Part shown: positions 9,701 to 18,700 of the stretch, piece after piece
Position numbering within the stretch: position 1 is the first letter of the stretch
How the letters are laid out: every line of letters starts with the position of its first letter
Source: Gordonia sp. KTR9
Lineage (GTDB): Bacteria; Actinomycetota; Actinomycetes; Mycobacteriales; Mycobacteriaceae
Length of the DNA stretch: 64,000 nt
Direction of reading: 5' to 3'
Assembly: GCF_000143885.2 (NCBI RefSeq)
Contig: NC_018581.1
Location: forward strand, 2,170,001-2,234,000
Made by a program: the position numbers and the translations under genes
Notes under the pieces: generated by a model
The model's input: only the letters and a program-made list of their open reading frames with translations
Told to the model about the DNA's origin: nothing
Database searches by the model: none

Positions 9701-10929
9701 CGCCGCGGGTGATCGTGGTCGGCGACGACAAGCAGTGCGCGCCCGCCGGTCTGGGCGGCACCACACTCGATTCGGCGTTCGCCGAGCTCGATGCCGCGCT
9801 GCCCGATCTGCCGACCTACCTCCGCGACGGGCTGACGCCCCGGTCGAGTCTGTTCTCGTTGCTGCGCAGCCGATTCGGCAACGTCGTCGGTCTGCGCGAG
9901 CATTTCCGGTCCATGCCGGAGATCATCGAGTTCTCGTCGCGCCAGTTCTACGGCTCCGCGCCGCTGATCCCGGTGCGCCAGTACGGTTCCGACCGGCTCG
10001 AACCGCTGCGGGCGGTCGCGGTCGAGGGGACCGCGACGGGAACCGGCAACGGTGTAACCAACGACGCCGAGGTGGCCGCGATCGTCGAGGCCTTACGAGG
10101 TTGTCTGGCCGATCCGGCCTACGACGGACTGGACTTCGGCGTGATCGCGTTGCAGGGCGTCAAGCAGGTCGAGGCGATCGAGAAGGCGCTACGCGCCGAG
10201 ATCGACTCCGACACCTGGCGTTCGCGGCGTATCCGGGTCGGGTCCCCGCCGGACTTCCAGGGCGACGAGCGACGCGTGGTCTTCCTGTCGATGGTCGTCT
10301 CGGACGCCGGCGCGATCTCGGCGCTGAGCCGGGCGGAGTCCCAACGCCGAGTCAACGTCGCGGCGACCCGTGCCATGGACCAGCTGTGGCTGTTCCACTC
10401 GATCGGTCTCGACGAGCTGCGGCACAACGATCTTCGTTACTCGTTGCTGTCCTATGTCACGGCCAACGAGGGACCCTCGATCGGGGCGATGCCCAGTGAC
10501 GTCCCCGACGATCGCCGCGTGCCCCCGTTCGACAACCTCCTCGAGCAGCGGGTGTTCAACCGTCTGACGGCACTCGGCTATCACGTGAGCCCGAAGGTCA
10601 CGGTCAACAACCGGGTCGTCGATCTGGTCGTGTTGGGGGCCGACGCGCGCATGGCCGTCGAATGCGACGCCGACGAGTTCGCCGGGACCGGGCAGCAGGC
10701 ACGGTCGGATCTGGAGCGTGAGCGTGAATTGCGCCGCTGCGGTTGGCAATTCGTGCGGGTGCGGGAGTCGGAGTTCGAACTCGATCCCGATCGCGTCCTG
10801 GATCACGTCGCGACCGTCCTCGACGAGCGCGGATGCAAGCCGGGTTCGCTCGTGGCGGTGCAGAGTCAGGACAGCGCGGTGCGGGACGCCGTCAGGTGGC
10901 AACCGATCGACCTCACCGCGGGGGAGTGA
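6736..10929 (+). CDS. Large SF1 DNA/RNA helicase with C-terminal restriction-endonuclease-like domain
   Basis: This 1,397-aa protein has Walker A (VVEGPPGTGKTHTI, about residue 300), a long helical insertion (about 330-900), Walker B (VVIVDEASQAD, about residue 968), and the UvrD/Upf1-like second RecA lobe with REHFRSMPEIIEFS, QGDERRVVFLSM and NVAATRA. The last 125 residues form an endonuclease-like module: RVFNRLTALGYHV, Asp1296 in RVVDLVV, and Glu1309 in AVECDAD. This resembles the REase_MTES_1575/Vsr-like domains fused to AAA_11/AAA_12 helicases, many of which occur in defence or DNA-processing contexts. The start at 6736 has GAGGAAC upstream. It is a single-gene unit; composition is like its neighbours, so recent transfer is not indicated. 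The biological role is not known. Confidence 0.85.
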   Translation: MQDDAREMLRDQVTRLMTFLADLVRSRSGDVHDITDHPGHVWVGPSTSVPVRSNALPGQVVVELQREAADAGSPDSASSRLGALVDALVDNPEELELVVASALVTVRDAVDDDAAPIVREHLLTQALVVDRDEDDTIRLSLGAGSSPAVHDTHLLAAVDGLDLAGAVKIRGKLSAQTSVLSPKTTELVAEWREAIDVDTARVSLEVEARPAVVLRRRGVESSLAFYDAIIADLRDESSEVPVGLAQLVRPIEAADRLAALRAPGVLEPAELVADALFPLPSNVEQRDVLARLGADSGVVVEGPPGTGKTHTIANVMSALLAKGQRVLVVSEKAHALHVLRDMLPPALRALTVSIADVSQDSSEGIVDAVTELAERKASFTPGVADAELADLAARRDHALRQRDQTLRELWDLRADETEIHEWVAGDYRGSPAQIVRRVRADAAAFDWLPGPVHGAVPPLDSAEFVRLAELLASTGGSDSRLTQRFVDLDDHLPEPGEMDAICDRIAARPREPMAGAGTLMSVLDGVDSARLVRIKDICDDLAVASGEVASYPDPIIDMADRLLAGRAAHLWSRVTTLSPVIAEAARRDRDLGAHTVVVDGNRPGDAALFDAAADYLRDGGQWRGRLRRSPQQRALEDAPVRATVDGRPPRDEANLRRVADHLTVVDATHQVHRILADLHVPVDASGSRSAQLDHLVRLDTQLTWISRLLTGREHLVRELEAVSPGGPRPRTVAEVAEVAHQARSVAAANDAVLAEQELADHVYGLTTELEKGPSPEGDALVSALGTADPSAIRDARRAFAAAAAEAEQQNALELLGLRLRSRAPELAKTMWASARDPIWIERARDMGAAWAWRFAHTWAQDRSDPFAEDRLQSSLDAIEVDIASLTTRLASARAIRELLARTTAGELQAVQSYRDHMINLGKGSGKHANRFRRAAREAMVEAQNAVPAWIMSISQVAETLPPRRNSFDVVIVDEASQADITSAFLLWLAPRVIVVGDDKQCAPAGLGGTTLDSAFAELDAALPDLPTYLRDGLTPRSSLFSLLRSRFGNVVGLREHFRSMPEIIEFSSRQFYGSAPLIPVRQYGSDRLEPLRAVAVEGTATGTGNGVTNDAEVAAIVEALRGCLADPAYDGLDFGVIALQGVKQVEAIEKALRAEIDSDTWRSRRIRVGSPPDFQGDERRVVFLSMVVSDAGAISALSRAESQRRVNVAATRAMDQLWLFHSIGLDELRHNDLRYSLLSYVTANEGPSIGAMPSDVPDDRRVPPFDNLLEQRVFNRLTALGYHVSPKVTVNNRVVDLVVLGADARMAVECDADEFAGTGQQARSDLERERELRRCGWQFVRVRESEFELDPDRVLDHVATVLDERGCKPGSLVAVQSQDSAVRDAVRWQPIDLTAGE

Positions 10930-10964
10930 CGCACCTCTGCCGCCGGGCCCGCCGACGCCGTCGG

Positions 10965-11774
10965 TCAGCCGAGTGATCTGAGCAGCGCGGGCAGGCCGAC
11001 CGCGGCCGGCATCCGCAGGCTGTGGGTCACGACGTCGGAGAGAGCGGACGGCGCGGGGTTGAACTCGATGACCGGGATGCCCGCGCGAACCGCTCGTTCG
11101 GGCAATGCGGCCGCTGGGTAGACGATCCCGCTGGTACCCACCACGAGCACCACCTCCGACGCGCGAAACGCCTGATCCGCACGCTGCCAGTCCGATTCGG
11201 GCAGTGCTTCGCCGAACCAGACGATGCCGGGCCGCACGGCCCCACCGCAGCGCGGGCAGGTGGGCGGGACCACACGGGGGTCGTCCGACGCCGCGCCGGG
11301 CTGGTCGTCGGCAGGATCGGGGCGCGCACCGGGTCCGTCGTAAGGGGTCCCGCAGACCGAACACCTGGGGGCGAACAAACTGCCGTGCAGATGGCTGACG
11401 ACGTCGCTACCGGCCCGTTCGTGGAGGTCGTCGACATTCTGCGTCACGACCATGACGGTGCGTGAGGCGGCGAGTTCGGCGAGTGCGAGGTGGCCGGCAT
11501 TGGGTTGCGCGGCAAGCACTTCGCGGGCGCGCCAGCGGTACCATCCCCAGACCAGTGCCGGGTCACGTGCCCACGCCTCGGGGGTGGCGAGTTCGGCCGG
11601 GTCGAACTTCTCCCACAACCCGGTCTGGACGTCCCGGAAGGTCGCGATGCCGCTCTCGGCCGACATGCCCGCGCCGCTGAACACCGTGATCCACTCCGCG
11701 CGGCGCACGAGGTCGGTGACCGCGGCCGGGATCGGTGTACCGGAGTCCGCGCCGGGCGGCCCGGCGAAGGTCAT
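10965..11774 (-). CDS. cobB: NAD-dependent protein deacylase, sirtuin (CobB/SIRT5-like)
   Basis: A 269-aa sirtuin with the NAD-binding motif GAGMSAESGIATFRD, the catalytic TQNVDDLHERAG and HLHG (His proton acceptor), and a zinc knuckle from CSVC and CPRC. Tyr79 and Arg82 in WYRWR match the YxxR motif of class III sirtuins, which remove succinyl and malonyl groups as well as acetyl. A Gly/Asp/Pro-rich stretch of about 20 residues is inserted between the two zinc Cys pairs. The start ATG at 11774 overlaps the stop of the HIT gene by 4 nt (ATGA), so the two are translationally coupled. Reading the frame further upstream would run through the HIT gene out of frame, so that longer version is rejected. 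Confidence 0.92.
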   Translation of the reverse strand: MTFAGPPGADSGTPIPAAVTDLVRRAEWITVFSGAGMSAESGIATFRDVQTGLWEKFDPAELATPEAWARDPALVWGWYRWRAREVLAAQPNAGHLALAELAASRTVMVVTQNVDDLHERAGSDVVSHLHGSLFAPRCSVCGTPYDGPGARPDPADDQPGAASDDPRVVPPTCPRCGGAVRPGIVWFGEALPESDWQRADQAFRASEVVLVVGTSGIVYPAAALPERAVRAGIPVIEFNPAPSALSDVVTHSLRMPAAVGLPALLRSLG

Positions 11775-12196
11775 CCGGCGGACTCGATGCAGGCGCGGAC
11801 CAGGGCGGCGGTCTCGTCGGGGTCGGAGTCGCGGCGGACGAGGAAGCCCTTGGCGAAGCTGAGCTTGTCGCCGTCGTGCCGGGGCACGACGTGCAGATGG
11901 GTGTGGAATACGGTCTGGAAGGCTGCTCGGCCGTCGTTCACCGCCAGGTTCACACCGTCGGCCGACATCGGCCCGGTCTTCATCGCGGTCGCCAGTCGCT
12001 GGCCGGCGCGGAAGAGCGCGGCACCGATCGTCGGGTCCAGGTCGTCGAGGCCGGCGGAGTGGACGCGGGGTACGAGGAGGGTGTGTCCGCGGGTGATGGG
12101 CCGGATGTCGAGAAATCCGACCACGTCGTCGTCGGAGTAGACGATGCGCCCCGGGGATGTGCCCGCGACGATGGCGCAGAAGATGCAACTGCTCAT
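11771..12196 (-). CDS. HIT family nucleotide hydrolase/transferase
   Basis: A 141-aa histidine-triad protein. CIFCAIVAG at the N-terminus and the triad HTHLHVVPR near residues 98-106 are diagnostic. HIT proteins hydrolyse nucleoside phosphoramidates and related dinucleotides. Length and motifs agree with the HinT/HIT-like group. A TAGAGT box at 12204-12209 on the minus strand predicts a transcript start 1 nt before the ATG, so the mRNA is probably leaderless. The stop overlaps the sirtuin start; the pairing of a nucleotide hydrolase with an NAD-consuming deacylase hints at a shared role in clearing nucleotide by-products, which is inference. Confidence 0.93.
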   Translation of the reverse strand: MSSCIFCAIVAGTSPGRIVYSDDDVVGFLDIRPITRGHTLLVPRVHSAGLDDLDPTIGAALFRAGQRLATAMKTGPMSADGVNLAVNDGRAAFQTVFHTHLHVVPRHDGDKLSFAKGFLVRRDSDPDETAALVRACIESAG

Positions 12197-12762
12197 GCGG
12201 CCGACTCTAGGTCACTCGCTGTCCGATCATGTCGGGTCACGACGCGCGGCGGGTGCTTCACATCACATAACGTTTCCATAACGGTTGACCGAGCGAAGAC
12301 TCGGCCATCGGCATACCGCCGGGTATGTTGCCTGGCCTGGCGCTTTTCGGACCCTTCCCATGCCGGTTGACATGGTCCCCTAAGTTACCGGCGCGGTTAC
12401 TGGCCGGTATACCGACAGGTCACCGCCAAACATGAGGGTTCCCTCACTTTCGTGTGTCATCATAGGAGTCACGTTCACGCCGACGCCGGCTCCCGACGAG
12501 TCGGTTGTCGTCAATGCTGTTGTGCAGCAGGCGTGTTCATTTGTTGTACCAGCTAGCTCGGCCCGGCAGTGTCGCCATGGCGGCCGGTCGTGCGCGCGCC
12601 GTCGACGAGTCCTTTCACGGCAGCGCACGAAAACCGGGTGCTGACAGCGTTTCTCGTGACCGACGCGAGATCCACACCAACTGCACAACACCCCCGACAT
12701 CTACCGCACCTACACACTCCGCAAATCCACACTCTGAGACCGACCACCACAGAGGAGTATCC
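12197..12762. other. fas upstream region (566 bp) with two related inverted repeats
   Basis: No convincing gene lies here. It holds the HIT promoter at its left end and the regulatory region of fas. Two palindromes share the half-site ATACC/GGTAT: CATACC-N4-GGTATG at 12312-12327 and CGGTATACCG at 12405-12414. TTGACA at 12367-12372 could be a -35, but no good -10 follows at normal spacing. The fas ribosome-binding site AGGAG is at 12753-12757. The repeats are plausible operators for a fatty-acid-synthesis regulator (mycobacterial fas is controlled by FasR), but the match to FasR sites was not tested. Confidence 0.4.
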
Positions 12763-15700
12763 GTGACAGTCGACCAGTTCCGCTCCGGCTCGCAGGGCGC
12801 CGCCAACGCAGAGCGCCCCACCACCACGCTCATCGAGCGGCTCACGCAGGGCGAGCCCTATGCGATCAGCTTCGGCGGGCAGGGCGGTGCATGGCTGCCC
12901 ACGCTGACCGAGCTGGTCGTCGACGCCGACCTCGAGCACCGTGTCGCCGCAATAGTCGATGCCGCCGAACGGCTCGTCGAGCCGGTCGCCGACGAGCTCG
13001 TCGTCGCTCGTGTGTCCGGGTTCCACCCGCTCACCTGGGTCCACGCGCACGACGCGGGAGACGACGTCCCCGCCGAGGCCGCTCTCGCCGACTTCACCCT
13101 CTCCGGCCCGGGTGTGCTGCTCACCCAGCTCGCCGCCGTGGAGGCGCTCCGCAAGCAGGGTCTGGACACCGCCGTGCTCCCGCCGAATGCCGTGGTCGGG
13201 CATTCCCAGGGGTCGCTGGCCACCGACGCGGTCGGCGCCGAGGGCCGGATCGCCGAGTCCGGTCAGGGTCTGCTGCTGGCCGTGGCGCACCTCATCGGTG
13301 CCGCCGGCTCGCTGATCGCGCGTCGCCGCGGTCTGGGCGTGACCACCGACGGCACCCCGATGCTCGCCCTGACCAACATCAGCCCGGCTCGCGTCGACGA
13401 GATCCTGGCCCGGTACCGGGACGGTCTGCACGAAGACGATCTGGCGACCGCGCCGGTCGTCGCCATCAAGAACAGCCGCACCGCGGTCGTGCTGTCCGGC
13501 GCGCCGCGGCACCTCGCCGCGTTCGCCGCCCTCTGCGAGCGGATCGCCGCGACCGAGGCCGACGAGCGCAAGCGCAAGGTCACCGGTGGGGCACCGTTCG
13601 CGCCGAAGTTCGACCAGCTGCAGGTGTCGGTCGCGTTCCACCACCCCGCGATGGCCGAGGCCGTCGAGCTGGTCGGCCAGTGGGCCGATCGCTGCGGCAT
13701 CGACCGGGACCTCGCCACCCGTCACGCCCATGACATCCTCGTCGGCCACGTCGACTGGGTCGCGTCGGTCGACGAGATCGTCGCCGGCGGCGCCAAGTGG
13801 GTCCTGGACTTCGGTCCCGGGGACATCGCCACCCGTCTGACCGCATCGCTCGTCCGCGGACAGGGCGTCGGACTGGTTCCGGCGGCCCTGCGCGTCGGAC
13901 AGCGCAACCTGTTCAGCCCGGGCGGCGTCCCCGAGGTCGCCACCCCGTGGTCGCAGTTCGCACCGACCCTCGTCGAGCTGCCCGACGGCCGCGCCGTCGT
14001 CGAGACCTCCTTCACCCGCCTCACGGGTCGTTCGCCGATGCTGCTCGCCGGCATGACGCCGACGACCGTCGACCCGGCCATCGTCGCCGCCGCGGCCAAC
14101 GCAGGGCACTGGGCGGAGCTGGCCGGCGGTGGGCAGGTCACCGAGGAGATCTTCGCGCGCAACATCGCCACCCTCACCGACCTGCTCGAGCCGGGCCGCG
14201 AGGCGCAGTTCAACGCGCTGTTCCTCGACCCGTATCTGTGGAAGCTGCAGCTCGGCGGCAAGCGCATCGTGCAGAAGGCGCGTGCGCAGGGCGCCCCGCT
14301 CGACGGCGTGATCGTCTCCGCCGGTATCCCCGAGCTCGAGGACGCCGTCGCGCTCGTCGACGAGTTCGTCGAGGCCGGACTGCGTTTCGTCGCCTTCAAG
14401 CCCGGCACCGTCGAGCAGATCCGGTCCGTGGTGCGCATCGCGGCCGAAGTGCCGCACCACCCGATCATCGTCCAGATCGAGGGCGGCCGCGCCGGTGGCC
14501 ACCACTCGTGGGAGGACCTCGACGACCTGCTGATCGCGACCTACGGTGAGCTCCGCGCCCGCCCCAACGTCGTGATCTGCGTCGGCGGCGGCATCGGGAC
14601 ACCCGAACGCGCCAGCGAATACCTCACCGGCACCTGGGCGGCTGCCCACGGCTACCCGGCCATGCCGCTGGACGGCATCCTCATCGGCACCGCGGCGATG
14701 GCGGCCAAGGAGGCGACGACCACCCCCGAGGTCAAGCAACTCCTCGTCGACACCGTCGGTATCGACGAGTGGATCGGTGCCGGTCACGCCACCGCCGGAA
14801 TGGCCTCGGGCCGTTCCCAGCTCGGCGCCGACATCCACGAGGTCGACAACACCGCGTCGCGCTGCGGCCGGTTGCTGGACGAGGTCGCCGGTGACGCCGA
14901 GGCCGTGTCGGCCCGCCGCGACGAGATCATCGCCGCGATGGCCGACACCGCGAAGCCGTACTTCGGCGACGTCGCGGCCATGACCTACCGCGAGTGGCTC
15001 GACCGGTACGCGGCACTGGCCGTCGGCGACGCCCGCGGTGAGCAGGTCCCGTGGGCCGACATCACCTGGCAGCAACGCTTCGTGGAGATGCTGCAGCGCA
15101 CCGAGGCGCGCATGCATCCCCAGGACTCCGGGCCCATCCCGACGATGTTCGCCGAGGTCGCCGCTGCCGCCGATCCGCATGCCGCGATCGACGCGCTCGG
15201 CAGCGTGTACCCCGAGATCGACACCGACGTCCTGCATCCCGCCGACGTCGCGTTCTTCCTCGAGCTCTGCCGTACCCCCGGCAAGCCCGTCAACTTCGTG
15301 CCGGTTATCGACAAGGACGTGCGCCGCTGGTGGCGCAGTGACTCCCTGTGGCAGGCGCACGACCCGCGCTACGGCGCCGACGCCGTGTGCGTCATCCCCG
15401 GGCCGGTCGCCGTCGCGGGCATCACCCGTGTCGACGAGCCCGTGGGCGAGCTGCTCGACCGCTTCGAGGCGCAGGTCGCGGCCGACCTGCAGGCCGCGGG
15501 GGAGCGCCCGTCTGCCGTCGCCTCCCGGCACCGCGCCGGATTGGCCGAGGAAGCCGGTGTGCTGACCGCGGTGCTGGAGTCCGACGACGTGAGCTGGGCG
15601 GGCCGGATCGTGGCGAGCCCGATCGCGCTGCTCGGCGATCGCGACGCCTGGACCGTGGTCGGACCCGAGCGGGCCGAGCACGCCGTCAGCGGAGCGTTCC

Positions 15701-18700
15701 TCGAGCAGGTCGCCGCCGATTCCGACTCCGACGCCGCCCGTTTCGACCTCGTCGTCCCCATCTCGGGCGCCTCCGTACGCATCCCGCTGCTGGCCGGTGA
15801 GAGCCTGCGCGACGGTGGTTCGCCGCTGGTCGGCCTCGCCGACGCCTCGGACGCGATGCGCGAGATCCTCACCGTGGCCGCCGGCGGAAGCCTGGCCGAG
15901 GTGAACGACGGTGTGTCGGTCACGACTGTCTCCTGGCAGCCCGATTCGGTCGCCGACCACGCCGCGGTCACCGGTTTCTCGCTGCCGCCGCACCTGCGTC
16001 CGACGACCCCGACCGCCCCGTTCGGTTTCGCGGTGCCCGACACACTCGTCGGCGCCTGCTGGCCGAGCGTGTTCAGCGTCATCGGCGCCGCGCGGACCGA
16101 TGCCGGTGATCCGGTCGTCGAGGGTCTGCTCGACCTGGTCCACCTCGACCACGCGATCGCACTGACCGGCGAGATCCCTTCCACCGCAGCCGAACTCACT
16201 GTCACCGCGCGCGCCGGCGCAGTCCGTGACGCCGAGGTGGGTCGGGTCGTGGAGGTCTCGGTGGAGATCGCCGGGCCGTCCGGCCCGATCGCGACGCTCG
16301 ACGAACGCTTCGCGATCCGTGGACGCCTGGGCGCGGCCGAGCTCACCGACCCGGCCCGGGCCGGCGGTGCGCCCGTCGCCGAGCAGTCGGCCACCCGCAA
16401 GCTGATCCGGACCGCCACCATCACCGCGCCGAACCGGATGAACGGCTTCGCCGTCGTGTCCGGTGACCGCAACCCCATCCACACCGATGCGGCCGCGGCG
16501 AAGCTCGCCGGGCTCGGTGACCCGATCGTGCACGGGATGTGGCTGTCCGCGGCCGCCCAGCAGGTCGTGACCGCGACCGACGCCAAGAACCCGACGCCGT
16601 CGCCTCGTCCGCTGATCGGCTGGACCGCCCGCTATCTCGGCATGGTCCGGCTCGGGGATCGCATCACCGTGCGCGTCGACCGCGTGGGCCTCGACAACGG
16701 CCGCGAGGTCGTCGAGGTGAGCGCCAAGGTCGGCGACAACCTGGTGATGAGCGCGACCGGCCTCCTGGCCGCGCCGCGGACCGTCTACGCCTTCCCCGGC
16801 CAGGGCATCCAGAGCAAGGGCATGGGACTCGACGCACGTTCGCGGTCGAAGGCCGCGCGCAAGATCTGGGACCGCGCCGACAAGCACACCCGTGCGGCAC
16901 TGGGCTTCTCGATCCTGGCCGTCGTCCGCGACAACCCGACCACCCTCGTCGCCAACGGGACCACCTACAACCACCCGGACGGCGTGCTCTACCTGACGCA
17001 GTTCACCCAGGTGGCCATGGCCACGCTCGGCGTCGCACAGATCGCCGAACTCAAGGAGTCCGGCGGGTTCGTCGAGGGCGCCATCACCTGTGGTCACTCG
17101 GTCGGTGAGTACAACGCGCTCGCCGCGTGTGCCGGCGTCCTCCCGCTCGAGGCCGTCCTCGAAGTCGTGTTCCAGCGCGGCGAGGCCATGCACCACCTCG
17201 TCCCGCGAGATGAGAAGGGGCGCAGCGACTATCGGATGGCGGCCATCCGGCCGAGCCAGTTCGGTCTGGCCGACGCCGAGGTCACCGGTTTCGTGTCCGG
17301 CGTGGGCGAGCAGGCCGGGGAGTTCCTCGAGGTCGTCAACCTCAACCTGCTCGGCTCGCAGTACGCGATCGCCGGCACGGTTCGTGGCCTCGAACTCCTC
17401 GAAGCCGAGATCGACCGCCGCCGCGTTGAGTTCGGCGGCAAGCGCGCCTTCATCCTGATCCCCGGTATCGACGTCCCGTTCCACTCCAGCGTGCTGCGCG
17501 CCGGCGTGCCGGAGTTCCGCGGCAAGCTCGCCGAGCTGCTCCCGGCCGACATCGACATCGACATCCTGGTCGGCCGCTACATCCCGAACCTGGTGCCGCG
17601 CCTGTTCAACCTCGGGCGCGACTTCGTCGAGGAGATCGCGGCACTCGTGCCGTCGGATCCGCTGAACGAGGTCCTCGCCGACTGGGATGCCTGGGAGGCG
17701 ACTCCGAGCGAACTCGCCCGCGTGATCCTGATCGAGCTGCTCGCCTGGCAGTTCGCGAGCCCGGTGCGGTGGATCGAGACCCAGGAACTGCTGTTCAGCG
17801 GTCCCGAGCGGAACGGGCTGGCGGTCCAGCGTTTCGTCGAGATCGGTCTGAAGGGCGCGCCGACGCTGACGGGTCTGGCCACCAACACCCTCAAGCTCGA
17901 CGACTACGCCTCGGCCACCACCGAGGTCCTCAACGTCGAGCGGGACTCCGACACGATCCTGGCCAAGGACGCCGGTCACGAGCCCGACGAGGACGAGATC
18001 GACGCTCCCGCGGAGTCCGCGCCCTCGGCAGCGGATGCCGCCCCGGCACCCGCGGCCGCGCCTGCCCCGGCCGCTCCCGCGGCTCCCGCGGGCGGTCCGC
18101 GCCCCGACGACATCGCGTTCACCCCCTCGGATGCGGTGAAGTCCGTCATCGCGCTCTGGACCAAGATGCGCGTCGACCAGATCGGTTCCGCGGACACGAT
18201 CGAGGCGCTGTGCGACGGCGTGTCCTCGCGTCGTAATCAGCTGCTGCTCGACATCGGCGGTGAGCTCGGACTCGGTGCCATCGACGGTGCCGCCGAAGCC
18301 GACATGACCGCGCTGTCGTCGACGGTGGAGACCCTCGCCCGGGGATATCGTCCCCTGGGTGCGGTGCTGACCGACGCGGTCAGCGACCAGGTCCGCAAGG
18401 TGCTCGGTCCGCTGGGCAAGCGCCAGAACTACATCACCGACCGGGTCGCTGGCGTCTGGCAGCTGGGCCCGGGCTGGGGTCTGCACACCACCGTGGCGCT
18501 GGCGCTGGGCACCCGTGACGGCGCGTCCGTCCGCGGTGAGGCCCTGGGCAATCTGCTCGACGGTCCGCTGACGAACACCGACTCGCTCGATGCCCTCATC
18601 GACAAGGCCGTCTCCGCGGTGGGTGCGGTCAAGGGCATCCCGGTCGGCAAGCCCGCCGCCGAATCCGGTGGTGGCGCAACGGTCGACGCCGCGGCGCTCG

